From contig DXAH01000047.1 in assembly GCA_019117105.1 (NCBI GenBank), positions 1 to 64,000 of the forward strand: a DNA stretch of 64,000 nucleotides. The letters run 5' to 3'. Below, piece after piece: positions 54,443 through 62,899 of the stretch. A program made the translations under genes and the position numbers. The stretch's first letter is position 1; each line of letters begins with the position of its first letter. The stretch comes from Duodenibacillus intestinigallinarum (GTDB lineage: Bacteria; Pseudomonadota; Gammaproteobacteria; Burkholderiales; Burkholderiaceae_F). The notes under the pieces are model-generated. The model was not told the DNA's origin, did no database searches, and was given only the letters and a program-made list of their open reading frames with translations.

Positions 54443-54480
54443 AACGAGAAAGCCGTAAGGCTTTCTCGTTCTTACGGCTT
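54443..54480 (+). terminator. Two mutually exclusive hairpins after the porin gene
   Basis: AACGAGAAAGCC/GGCTTTCTCGTT (54443-54454, 54459-54470) is a perfect 12-bp stem. AAGCCGTAAG/CTTACGGCTT (54450-54459, 54471-54480) is a perfect 10-bp stem sharing bases with it. There is no T run. It may mark the porin mRNA end or switch between two forms. Confidence 0.6.
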
Positions 54481-54592
54481 ATTCAGTATGAAAAAAACGT
54501 GAAGAGTCTGCTTTTTCTCTGTTGCTTTTTAGTTGGCTCGAGTCATCAATTTAGTAGAGCTTGTGCAAGTAACGCGATGAAAGGCCTGTGAT

Positions 54593-55228
54593 ATGTCTGA
54601 ACCCGAAAACCGTCCTGAAGAAACAACAACTGTGCAACCCAAACCCTACGACTACAAAGACTTGTCGCAGGAAGCACCGCTTACGATCGAACCAAAGGAA
54701 AACGATTACACGGAAGAGGCCGACAAACTTGACCCTGTGTACACGTTGAAATTCACCGAGCCCGACCTGATGCTCATCTGCAATGCTCTGGCCGGACAAA
54801 TTGCGGGCAGTTGGCAGTTCTCTCCCAAAGACACCATTGACGATGACATTCGCAGTGCCTATCAAGTGTTGCAGTTCTTGAAACTGCTCAATGCCAAATT
54901 GCCCGAAGACAAGCGTATGGGGTGCATTGTGGAGTCGCTTCTGCCTTTTTCCGGAGGCGATGTCTACATGGATGCCGCTTACCGCTTGCAAACTAAGGAA
55001 ATGGGCGCTGTTATCACAATTGCCGGCTTTGATTTCACAACCGGCAATGTATGCTTCCGTCTTTTTGATCCGGTTAAATATCCGAACGCAAGATCAATTC
55101 GAGACTGTCTTGGCGACAAAGTTCCTTTGTCTGCCATTGAAGGAATTGAAGAAGTTTCCTGCCTTACGGAAAAAGAAAAGGAAGCGTTTGCCTTGGGAAT
55201 TCGTAACGCTTGGGAAAACTTCTATTAA
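54593..55228 (+). CDS. Hypothetical protein, unrecognised family
   Basis: 211 aa soluble protein without signal peptide or membrane helix. The first 45 residues are polar and Glu/Pro-rich; the rest looks like a compact domain with KFTEPDLMLICNALAGQIAGSW, DVYMDAAYRLQTKEMGAVITIAGFD (in parts) and a C-terminal helix ending FALGIRNAWENFY. AAAGG stands before the ATG. It lies between the porin and the flavoprotein gene, and the context suggests a role in the same module, but no function can be assigned. Confidence 0.65.
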   Translation: MSEPENRPEETTTVQPKPYDYKDLSQEAPLTIEPKENDYTEEADKLDPVYTLKFTEPDLMLICNALAGQIAGSWQFSPKDTIDDDIRSAYQVLQFLKLLNAKLPEDKRMGCIVESLLPFSGGDVYMDAAYRLQTKEMGAVITIAGFDFTTGNVCFRLFDPVKYPNARSIRDCLGDKVPLSAIEGIEEVSCLTEKEKEAFALGIRNAWENFY

Positions 55229-55360
55229 AAACTTTCATTCCCTATTTATTTCACTATTCACCCAGTTTATTTCGGGTAAGCCCTTAAAACGCATGTGTCT
55301 TTAACGGGTAGATCCAAAACAAACTGAAAATTAACCTTTCCCTCGTAGGAAAAGGAACTT

Positions 55361-55409
55361 TCAGATCCGCCCGAAGGAAACGAATACAAAGCTTTTCTCC
55401 CGGATCTGA
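55361..55409 (+). other. Leader hairpin before the flavoprotein gene
   Basis: TCAGATCCG (55361-55369) and CGGATCTGA (55401-55409) form a perfect 9-bp stem with a 31-base loop, ending 24 bases before the ATG. Possible 5'-UTR control or terminator of the upstream gene. Confidence 0.5.
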
Positions 55410-55432
55410 TTTAAAAAAATATGGAGATAAAG

Positions 55433-56947
55433 ATGAGCAATAATCTTTCTCGTCGTGGCTTCCTCGGTTCTCTGGCTGCTGTTGGTGCTGCCGGTGTTGT
55501 GTCTGTCCCGGCTCTCGCACAGACTGTAAAAGCTCCCGCCAAGTGGGACAAAACGGTCGATTTCTTGATTGTAGGCACGGGTTTTGCCGGATTGGGAGCT
55601 GCCATTGAAGCTCACGAACAGGGCATTAAGAACATTCTCGTCATCGACAAAATGCCGTCCTACGGCGGCAACTCCATCATCAACGGCGGCGCCGTTGCAG
55701 CTGCCGGTACCGACATGCAGAAAGCTGCCGGCATCAAGGACAATCCTGATCTGCTCTTTAAGGACATCATGAAGGCAGGCGGCGGTCTGGCTCACCCCGA
55801 ACTCGCTCGTCATATCGCAGACAGCTGTGTTGAAAATTATGAATGGCTCAAAAAAGTCGGCGTGAAATTTAAGGCCGTAACCTTCCACGGCGGTCACTCC
55901 GTGCCTCGTAGCCATGCCGTAACCAATAACTCCGGTTCCGGTTTCATCATCCCGATGTACAAAAAGTGCCAGGAATACGGCATCCCTGTGCAGTTGCGCA
56001 CGATCGTTGATGACCTCGTTGTCGACGACAACGGTGCAGTGCTCGGCGTCAAAGTTCGCGAAAACTATCGTTTCGGCCGCGAAAAATCCGGCAAGGTTGC
56101 CTACTACCGCGCTACCAAGGGTGTTCTGCTCGCTGCCGGCGGCTTCAGCCAGAACGTCCAGATGCGTATGGAACACGATCCGCGTCTGAACGAAAAGTTC
56201 GGCTCCACCAACCATCCGGGTGCTACGGGCGAAGCTCTGCAGGCTGCTCAAATGATCGGCGCCAACACGATTCAGATGGACTGGATCCAGCTCGGCCCGT
56301 GGACCAGCCCTGATGAAAATGGCTTCGGTCTGGCTCCGCTTTTTGTTGAACCCGCTGTCGGTTACGGTCTGATGATTGACCCGGCCACGGGAAAGCGCTT
56401 CATTCAGGAAACCGGCAACCGTAAGGTCCGTGCTGACGCTATTGTTGCCATCGGCCATCCGACCCTGATCTATGTAAGCGAAAAGAACGCCCAGAACAAA
56501 ATCATCGGCAAGAACATGACTCCTGAACTGTTCGATCGCGCCGTCAAGAGTGGCGTTGTGAAGAAGGTTGCCAACCTGAAGGAACTTGCTGATACGTACA
56601 AGGTTCCGTACGATGAATTGAAGAAGACCAACGAGAAGTTCGACAGCTACATCAAAGCTCAGAAGGATCCGGACTTCAATTGCATGATGTTTAAGGATGC
56701 CGTTCCCAACGGTGACGGTCCTTATTACGTCTGCCGCCTGTGGCCGCGCGTGCACCACTGCATGGGTGGCTTGGTGATTAACAACAAAGCTCAGGTTGAA
56801 AACGCCCGCGGCCAGGTGATTCCGGGCCTCTACGCCGCAGGTGAAATCACCGGCGGCGTGCACGGTATGGTACGTCTCGGCACCGTTGCGGTGGCCGACT
56901 GCATCATCTTCGGTCGTACCGCTGCCCGTACAGCTGCCGGCAAGTAA
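55433..56947 (+). CDS. Tat-exported flavoprotein reductase (fumarate-reductase family)
   Basis: 504 aa periplasmic reductase. The signal has SRRGFLGSLAAVG. FAD is bound by DFLIVGTGFAGLGAAIEA and the closing GLYAAGEITGG. Residues aligning with the catalytic core of soluble fumarate reductases are present: R330 (acid donor), H441/H442 in VHHCMGG and R481 in HGMVRLG. The usual QxHPT substrate segment is QLGPW here (286-290), so the acceptor is likely another enoate-type compound rather than fumarate. The ATG at 55433 with GGAG before it is preferred to one four codons upstream. Electrons should come from the tetraheme cytochrome encoded next. Confidence 0.9.
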   Translation: MSNNLSRRGFLGSLAAVGAAGVVSVPALAQTVKAPAKWDKTVDFLIVGTGFAGLGAAIEAHEQGIKNILVIDKMPSYGGNSIINGGAVAAAGTDMQKAAGIKDNPDLLFKDIMKAGGGLAHPELARHIADSCVENYEWLKKVGVKFKAVTFHGGHSVPRSHAVTNNSGSGFIIPMYKKCQEYGIPVQLRTIVDDLVVDDNGAVLGVKVRENYRFGREKSGKVAYYRATKGVLLAAGGFSQNVQMRMEHDPRLNEKFGSTNHPGATGEALQAAQMIGANTIQMDWIQLGPWTSPDENGFGLAPLFVEPAVGYGLMIDPATGKRFIQETGNRKVRADAIVAIGHPTLIYVSEKNAQNKIIGKNMTPELFDRAVKSGVVKKVANLKELADTYKVPYDELKKTNEKFDSYIKAQKDPDFNCMMFKDAVPNGDGPYYVCRLWPRVHHCMGGLVINNKAQVENARGQVIPGLYAAGEITGGVHGMVRLGTVAVADCIIFGRTAARTAAGK

Positions 56948-56961
56948 TTTAGGCTTCTCCC

Positions 56962-57043
56962 AGAGGGTCGATCGTCTTTCGGCCCTCCAATCTCCTAGAA
57001 GAGTGCTCTCTGAGACCCGGCCCATCTGTGCCGGGTCGGAGAG
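56962..57043 (+). other. Two hairpins between the flavoprotein and cytochrome genes
   Basis: GAGGG/CCCTC forms a first hairpin near 56962-56988. The second is CTCTC-TGA-GACCCGGC with GCCGGGTC-G-GAGAG (57006-57043), a long near-perfect stem. They lie in an otherwise empty 142-base gap and may set the protein ratio by mRNA processing or partial termination. Confidence 0.55.
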
Positions 57044-57089
57044 AACTTATTTTCCCCAACAAAAAGAACCAACGTATCAGGAGCTCACA

Positions 57090-57434
57090 ATGTCTTTTTC
57101 GAAGACACTTTTGGTTTCGCTCGGTCTGGCTTCTTTGATCGCCTGCGGCACGGTTAGCGCAGCGGAAAAGTTCGGCGCGGACCGCCATGTCGCCCGCGGT
57201 GTTTCTTGCCAAATGTGCCACGGCCCCGATATGAAAAATCCTCAGTACCCGGATGAAAATACCTGCATCAAGTGCCATCCGAAAGCAACTGTGGCCAAGA
57301 AGACTGAAAAGCTTCAGCCCAACCCGCACGCCGCTCCGCACAACGGTGACTGCACGCTGTGCCACATGCAGCACGAACCCACAGTGAACTACTGCGAACA
57401 GTGCCACAAGTTCAATTTCCCGAAGGTGCCTTAA
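57090..57434 (+). CDS. Periplasmic tetraheme cytochrome c
   Basis: 114 aa with a signal peptide ending VSAAE. Four heme motifs are present: CQMCH, CIKCH, CTLCH and CEQCH. Size and pattern match the small cytochrome domain of flavocytochrome c fumarate reductases, here encoded separately from the flavin subunit. It should collect electrons from a membrane quinol dehydrogenase and pass them to the flavoprotein. AGGAG lies 6 bases before the ATG. Its quinol-oxidising partner (CymA/NapC type) is not in the window. Confidence 0.92.
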   Translation: MSFSKTLLVSLGLASLIACGTVSAAEKFGADRHVARGVSCQMCHGPDMKNPQYPDENTCIKCHPKATVAKKTEKLQPNPHAAPHNGDCTLCHMQHEPTVNYCEQCHKFNFPKVP

Positions 57435-57499
57435 TCATCTTCCGAAGTCCGATTGTCCTCTCCTCTCTCCTCAATCGGAATTCGATTAGTCTCTCCTCA

Positions 57500-57561
57500 A
57501 AAAAATCCCGGCTGCCGAGTCGTTCGCCGAAGCGAAAGGCTGACAGGCCGGGACTTTTTTT
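57500..57561. terminator. Bidirectional terminator between cytochrome c and second porin
   Basis: TCCCGGC (57506-57512) pairs with GCCGGGA (57547-57553), with A and T runs outside. It serves both convergent transcripts. Confidence 0.75.
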
Positions 57562-57572
57562 CTCAGATTGCT

Positions 57573-58736
57573 TTAGAAGCGGTGATTGAGACCCAGGAAG
57601 AACATGTGGTTGCCCAGACCGCTTTCTTCCTTGGCAATATCGGGAGGCAACGTGGAGCTGCCGCCGCCGGCCAGAGCAAAGCTGGCGTTTTCCTGGTTGT
57701 AAACGCCAAATGCCCCGGTGTAAATGAAGGTGCGCTTGCTCAAGGGATAGTCATAGCGCACACCCCAGCTCACGCCGTCGGCGTGTTCCACCGAAGTGTT
57801 GTGGAGGTAGCCGCCCGTAACAATGAACTTGCCCGTGCCCATCGGCATTGACACGCCAAGCGCCGTCGTCCACAAATTCGGCGCCATCTCATCCTTGGAC
57901 TCGCGGAACACGAAGTTCATGTGAAGTTTGGCAGGGCCGAAATCGTAGGCCGCCGACAAAGAACCGAACCACACGTTTTCAAATGTATAGTTAGCAACCA
58001 CCGGGTTGTCCCACAGCGCCAAACTGATGTTGCCGGAAAATGCGCCGTTCACGTAGCGAGCCGCCGCATTGTAGAAATTGCCGTGACTGTTGGAATGATG
58101 ATCAACGCCATTTTCCGTTGTTTTCTGTTCGCCGAAAGCCATCATGAACGACCCTGTAAACCCGGAAAAATTCGGCGTGGAGTAGAGAATCGAGTTATCC
58201 ATGCGGGTTGTCGCGAGACGAGCACCGGATACATTCGGCTTATTGGGATCAGCCAACCCGATACCATTGGTGGACACAATACCGGGAATGCCGAAGGCAC
58301 CGATGGCGCTGCCCAAACTCTGACCTGCCGCTTCGTTCATCGGCAAAGACATGAAGTGCGGCGTGTACTGTCGGCCGAAACTAAGCGAACCGAATTCGCC
58401 ACGCACACCCACCACGGTTTCGCGCTCAAAGATCCAGTTGACGTCAGGTGTGCCGGAACTCGTGCCCTGATCCGTCAGCACCCCCATTTCCAAACGCATG
58501 AACGCTTCGGTTGCACCGTTAATCTGTTCCGTTGCGGAAAAAGTCACGCGGCTGCCGCCGGCACCACCGCCCGAAGACATACGCACGGTGTTCTTATCGC
58601 CGGCCGTGTACGACTCGATATAGGTATCGATCTGGCCGCTGATCTGCACGTTGGCAGCCATCGCAGCCTGAGACAAGCCGAATACGCAGGCGCCGACAGC
58701 ACCCGCCTTTACGGAAGACAACAACTTGTTTTCCAC
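57573..58736 (-). CDS. Outer-membrane porin, second copy type
   Basis: 387 aa porin. A signal peptide (LSSVKAGAVGACVFGLSQAAMA) precedes NVQISGQIDTYIESY, and the last residues are LGLNHRF with terminal Phe. The start is GTG at 58736 with AAGGA upstream. It is clearly diverged from the porin at 53172, so not a recent duplicate. It is convergent with the flavoprotein/cytochrome genes and may admit their substrate. Confidence 0.9.
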   Translation of the reverse strand: MENKLLSSVKAGAVGACVFGLSQAAMAANVQISGQIDTYIESYTAGDKNTVRMSSGGGAGGSRVTFSATEQINGATEAFMRLEMGVLTDQGTSSGTPDVNWIFERETVVGVRGEFGSLSFGRQYTPHFMSLPMNEAAGQSLGSAIGAFGIPGIVSTNGIGLADPNKPNVSGARLATTRMDNSILYSTPNFSGFTGSFMMAFGEQKTTENGVDHHSNSHGNFYNAAARYVNGAFSGNISLALWDNPVVANYTFENVWFGSLSAAYDFGPAKLHMNFVFRESKDEMAPNLWTTALGVSMPMGTGKFIVTGGYLHNTSVEHADGVSWGVRYDYPLSKRTFIYTGAFGVYNQENASFALAGGGSSTLPPDIAKEESGLGNHMFFLGLNHRF

Positions 58737-58855
58737 AAAAAAATCCTTTCTGTTATTTTTCCCACGCCGTTATTCGGAGTGCGACTTGCGGCATCTGAAC
58801 AGACGGCACTGATTTTTCTTCGTTCAAAATTTGCCCTTCCGGTAGCCATACGGGC

Positions 58856-58893
58856 ACAAAAAACCCGACAACCGTCATTGGCGATCTGTCGGG
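58856..58893 (-). terminator. Terminator after the gatCAB-DUF805 operon
   Basis: CCCGACA (58864-58870) pairs with TGTCGGG (58887-58893). The A run at 58858-58863 becomes a T run in the minus-strand RNA. It stands 130 bases past the DUF805 stop. The rest of the gap 58737-59021 shows no gene. Confidence 0.7.
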
Positions 58894-59021
58894 ATCTTCT
58901 CACCCTGCTTTAGTCTCGCATCAATCAAGCCAGCAGGCACCCAGAAAGATAGGTGTTAACCCTTCTTCGGGATTTTACTAATCTTTTTAAGAAAGCGAGC
59001 GAAAAGATCAAGAAAATTCTT

Positions 59022-59459
59022 TCAGCGTGGTTTTTGCCTCTCGGCAGGTTCCGCAAAACGATCGAACCGATTGGGAAAGGGCGCGCTCGGCAACAGCAGA
59101 AGAACGGTCACCGCAAGCCACCCCAGACAGGGCACGACCAAAAGCCACAGCCACCACCCCGAAAAGTCGGCGTCATGCAGGCGGCGAACCGCCAGACGCT
59201 TAAGCGGAACAAGCGCGGCCAAAGCGGTGATCGAAAACACGTTCATCCAGAACAGAACAAAACCCGAGTCAGGCTCCATCTGCAATCGGTATGCCGTTTC
59301 AAACGGCACGATGAACAAAACGGACAGAAAGAAAAGGTGAGCCAGAAGAGCACACCAAAAGGCCGTCCTCGAAAGACGGCCCGGGCGCGTGAGGTCGAAA
59401 AAGTGCACTTCCCGCAGCAACTGCGTTAGGCGCACTTTTTCAGACGAGACCATCCTCAT
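59022..59459 (-). CDS. DUF805 membrane protein
   Basis: 145 aa inner-membrane protein. It matches DUF805: GRLSRTAFW near the N-terminus, then helices, and RRLHDADFSGWWLWL as the signature, with about four hydrophobic segments. Function unknown. Its first ATG overlaps the gatB stop as ATGA, so it is coupled with gatB, though a second ATG two codons later is possible. Confidence 0.8.
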   Translation of the reverse strand: MRMVSSEKVRLTQLLREVHFFDLTRPGRLSRTAFWCALLAHLFFLSVLFIVPFETAYRLQMEPDSGFVLFWMNVFSITALAALVPLKRLAVRRLHDADFSGWWLWLLVVPCLGWLAVTVLLLLPSAPFPNRFDRFAEPAERQKPR

Positions 59460-60907
59460 CCGTTGAGTTTCTTGGTGAGGATTTCGTTGACCTGCTTGGG
59501 ATTGGCTTTGCCACGGGTAGCCTTCATAGCCTGGCCCACGAGCGCGTTGAAGGCCTTCTGTTTGCCTGCCTTGAACTCTTCAACCATCTTGGCGTTGTTG
59601 GCGAGCACCTCGTCGATCACCGCTTCGATGGCCGAGCTGTCGGAAATCTGCTTTAGGCCCTCTTTTTCAATGAGTTCATCGACCGATTCCGCAGCGCCTT
59701 CCCAAATGAGCGAGAAGATGCGCTTGGCACCCTTGCCGTTGATCGTACCGTCGGCCAGACGCTTCAGAATGTCGGCAAGCTTGGCGGCCGTCACGGGCGC
59801 CTGAGCGTACGTCATGCCTTCCTGTGCATTGACGTTTGCGGCCACTTCACCCATAACCCAGTTGGCGGCGATCTTCTTGTCGGGCGCCACCGCGCTCAAC
59901 GCACAGAAGTAGTCGGCAACGTCCTTGCTGGCAGTCAGCACAGCGGCGTCGTACTCGCTCAGTCCCATGTCACGCACGAAACGTTCGCGCATGGCGTCGG
60001 GCAGTTCGGGCATCTCGCTGCGGATGCGGGCCATGTCTTCGGGCGTGAGCACGCACGGCAACAGATCGGGATCCGGGAAATAACGATAGTCCATGGAGTC
60101 TTCCTTGGTACGCATTTCTCGGGTTTCGCCCGTCTCCGGATCGTACAGGCGCGTAGCCTGCACTACCTTGCCGCCGCTTTCGATCAGTTCGATCTGGCGG
60201 GCCACTTCGTAGTCGATGGCTTCCTGCAGGAACTTGAAGCTGTTGAGGTTCTTAATTTCGCAGCGCGTGCCGAATTCGGTGCTGCCCATCGGGCGCACGG
60301 AAACGTTAGCGTCACAGCGGAAATTACCTTCCTGCATGTTGCCGCGGGAGATGCCAAGCCACACGACCAGAGCGTGCAACGCCTTGGCGTAACCGACGGC
60401 TTCGGCAGAGCTGCGCAGTTCCGGTTCGGTCACAATTTCAAGCAGCGGCGTGCCGGCGCGGTTCAAGTCCATGCCGGACTTGTAGGCAACAACGCCATGG
60501 TTACTCTTGCCGGCGTCTTCTTCCAAGTGAGCGCGCGTGAGATTAATGGTCTTCACATACGGTTCGCCCGACTTGGGTTCGACGCGGAAGGTCACCTTGC
60601 CGCCCTTGACGATCGGATGCTCGAACTGGCTGATCTGATAGCCCTTGGGCAAATCGGGGTAGAAATAATTTTTACGGTCGAAGACGGAGCGTTCGGCCAC
60701 TTCGGCGCCGATGGCAAAACCGAACTTGGCGCCGCGCTCCACCGCCCCGCGGTTCAGAACCGGCAAAGCGCCCGGCAGAGCCAGGTCAATGTAGCAAGCC
60801 TGTGTGTTGGCTTCAGCCCCGAAATGCGTGCTGGCGCCGGAAAAAATCTTCGACTCCGTGGAGAGCTGAACGTGCGTCTCCAGACCGATCACAACTTCCC
60901 ATTGCAT
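59456..60907 (-). CDS. gatB: Aspartyl/glutamyl-tRNA amidotransferase subunit B
   Basis: 483 aa. The family start VIGLETHVQLSTESKIFSGA, the metal/kinase motifs RKNYFYPDLPKGYQISQ and DCN-like RCDANVSVRP are present, with a C-terminal helical YqeY-like tail. GatCAB converts Glu-tRNA(Gln) and/or Asp-tRNA(Asn) to the amides, which implies that GlnRS and/or AsnRS are lacking. Encoded after gatA with 21 bases between. Confidence 0.96.
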   Translation of the reverse strand: MQWEVVIGLETHVQLSTESKIFSGASTHFGAEANTQACYIDLALPGALPVLNRGAVERGAKFGFAIGAEVAERSVFDRKNYFYPDLPKGYQISQFEHPIVKGGKVTFRVEPKSGEPYVKTINLTRAHLEEDAGKSNHGVVAYKSGMDLNRAGTPLLEIVTEPELRSSAEAVGYAKALHALVVWLGISRGNMQEGNFRCDANVSVRPMGSTEFGTRCEIKNLNSFKFLQEAIDYEVARQIELIESGGKVVQATRLYDPETGETREMRTKEDSMDYRYFPDPDLLPCVLTPEDMARIRSEMPELPDAMRERFVRDMGLSEYDAAVLTASKDVADYFCALSAVAPDKKIAANWVMGEVAANVNAQEGMTYAQAPVTAAKLADILKRLADGTINGKGAKRIFSLIWEGAAESVDELIEKEGLKQISDSSAIEAVIDEVLANNAKMVEEFKAGKQKAFNALVGQAMKATRGKANPKQVNEILTKKLNG

Positions 60908-60928
60908 GATGTCTCTCGAGCTCCTCGA

Positions 60929-62386
60929 TTAAAAACCTTCGGGGTGACGCAGATGCCAGTCGGTCGCCTGCTGCCAGGCGTGAGCGATGCCGAGCATCTT
61001 GGCCTCGTTGAAGCGAGCACAGGTAATCTGCACACCGATCGGACGTCCGTTGCTGTGGATGCCGCAGGGCATGCTCATGCAGGGAAGGCCGGCAAGCGAC
61101 ATCGGCACGGTGTAGAGGTCGCCGAGATAAGCCGACACCGGATCCTTCTTGGAGCCGAAGTCGTAGGCCGTTGAAGTGGTCACGGGACTGATGATGGCAT
61201 CGACCTTTTGGAAAGCCTGATCGAATTCCTGAGCAATCAGGCGGCGTACCTTTTGAGCCTTGATGTAGTAGGCATCGTAGTAGCCGTGCGAGAGCACGTA
61301 GGTGCCGATCAGAATGCGGCGCTTGGGTTCGTCACCGAAACCCTCGTCGCGGCTCTTCTTGATCATGTCCTGGATGCCGTCGTAATCCTTGGCGCGATAG
61401 CCGTAACGCACGCCGTCGAAGCGAGACAGATTGGAACTGGCTTCGGCACAGGCCACAACGTAGTACACGGAAACGCCCAGATCGGCCGTCGGCAGTTCGA
61501 TATCGACAATTTCGGCGCCTTGCGAACGGTAGGTGTCGATCACGGCTTCGATCGCCTTGGAGCATTCGGCATCGAGTTTGTCGGCAAACCAGGCGCGCGG
61601 CACGCCGATCTTGAGACCTTTGACACCCTTGGTGAGATCGCGCGTGAAGTCTTCGGCAGACATATTTTCGCTCGTGGAATCCCACGGTTCATAGCCCACC
61701 ATATCCCCCAGCACCCAGGCGATATCTTCGGCGGTATGCGCCATGAGGCCGGCCGTATCCAAAGAGGAAGCAAAGGCGATCATGCCGAGTCGGCTCGGAC
61801 GACCGTAGGTGGGTTTGAGGCCCGTTACACCGCAGAAGGCTGCCGGTTCACGAATGGAGCCGCCCGTATCGGTGGCGGTCGCAATCGGAGCCAGGCCAGC
61901 AGCCACACAGGCGGACGAACCGCCGGAGCTGCCGCCCGGAACCGCATTGACGTTCCAAGGATTGAAGACCTTGCCGTAGGCGGAATTTTCGTTGGCCGAC
62001 CCCATCGCGAATTCGTCGCAGTTGAGTTTGCCGAGTGTCACCATTCCGGCCGCATCAAGCTTCTTAACCACGGCAGCGTCGAAGGGACTCATATAGCCTT
62101 CAAGCATGCGGCTTGCGGCGGTCGAGGCCCACTTGCGCGTCACGAAAATGTCCTTGTGCGCGATAGGAATACCGGTCAGGCGCGTGGCCGTGCCTTCGGC
62201 GATGCGCTTGTCGGCCTCACGGGCCTGTTCAAGCGTCACTTCGGGACGGACATCCAAAAAGCAGTTCAGTTCTTTGTGCGCTTCGATACGGGCAAGATAG
62301 TCCTGTGCCAGTTCGACGGCGCTTACTTCACGGGCGGCGAGCGCACGGGAAAGTTCCGCTACGGTGCGAAAAGTTGTCGATTGCAT
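60929..62386 (-). CDS. gatA: Aspartyl/glutamyl-tRNA amidotransferase subunit A
   Basis: 485 aa amidase-signature enzyme that frees ammonia from glutamine or asparagine. The Ser-cisSer-Lys triad is given by Lys in IPIAHKDIF, and the Gly/Ser-rich PGGSSGGSSA and ATDTGGSIREPAAFCG segments. The start is ATG at 62386. It is the middle gene of gatC-gatA-gatB. Confidence 0.96.
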   Translation of the reverse strand: MQSTTFRTVAELSRALAAREVSAVELAQDYLARIEAHKELNCFLDVRPEVTLEQAREADKRIAEGTATRLTGIPIAHKDIFVTRKWASTAASRMLEGYMSPFDAAVVKKLDAAGMVTLGKLNCDEFAMGSANENSAYGKVFNPWNVNAVPGGSSGGSSACVAAGLAPIATATDTGGSIREPAAFCGVTGLKPTYGRPSRLGMIAFASSLDTAGLMAHTAEDIAWVLGDMVGYEPWDSTSENMSAEDFTRDLTKGVKGLKIGVPRAWFADKLDAECSKAIEAVIDTYRSQGAEIVDIELPTADLGVSVYYVVACAEASSNLSRFDGVRYGYRAKDYDGIQDMIKKSRDEGFGDEPKRRILIGTYVLSHGYYDAYYIKAQKVRRLIAQEFDQAFQKVDAIISPVTTSTAYDFGSKKDPVSAYLGDLYTVPMSLAGLPCMSMPCGIHSNGRPIGVQITCARFNEAKMLGIAHAWQQATDWHLRHPEGF

Positions 62387-62404
62387 TCTTCTGGAATCCT
62401 TCTT

Positions 62405-62692
62405 TTACTCGATAACCTGCGGCACGAGGAACAGACCTTTAAATTCTTCCGGGGCGTTCTTCATGTTTTCTTCGCGGTTGTTGCCAAAGACCACCTTGTC
62501 TTCGCGCAAACGCTGCACACCGTCGTGCGGATGCATCATCGGCTCGACCCCTTCCGTGTCGACAGCCTGAATCCGTTCGATCATCTTGAAAATATCGTTC
62601 AATTCGGCCTGCATGCGCTGAGCGGCTTCTTCGTTGATGCCGACGTGCGCAAGCTCCGCAATACGATAGACATCGTCCAAACCAAGGGACAT
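62405..62692 (-). CDS. gatC: Aspartyl/glutamyl-tRNA amidotransferase subunit C
   Basis: 95 aa small subunit that holds GatA and GatB together. It shows VYRIAELAHVGINEEAAQRMQAEL and the loop VDTEGVEPMMHP. GGAAG stands before the ATG. First gene of the operon; the promoter lies in the 207-base gap shared with rlpA. Confidence 0.94.
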   Translation of the reverse strand: MSLGLDDVYRIAELAHVGINEEAAQRMQAELNDIFKMIERIQAVDTEGVEPMMHPHDGVQRLREDKVVFGNNREENMKNAPEEFKGLFLVPQVIE

Positions 62693-62899
62693 ACCTGTGC
62701 TTCCTTCTTAGAGGGCGGAAAAAATTTTCAGTAAATGTGGAAATTTACCGCTTTTTCAAAGGTTTTTGTCGACTTGCACGCAAAGAACAGCAACAAAATT
62801 GACTCCTATGCGTCGACTCGCGTCCTGAGAACAGAGCGCCGAGTGAGCTATAGTTGATTGATTGACTTCCTTCCGAGCCTTTTACGTTTGCGCTGATTC

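Noticed and set aside
53172..58736. The two porin genes as a recent duplication
   Set aside because: Both are beta-type porins, but signal peptides, loops and length differ throughout.
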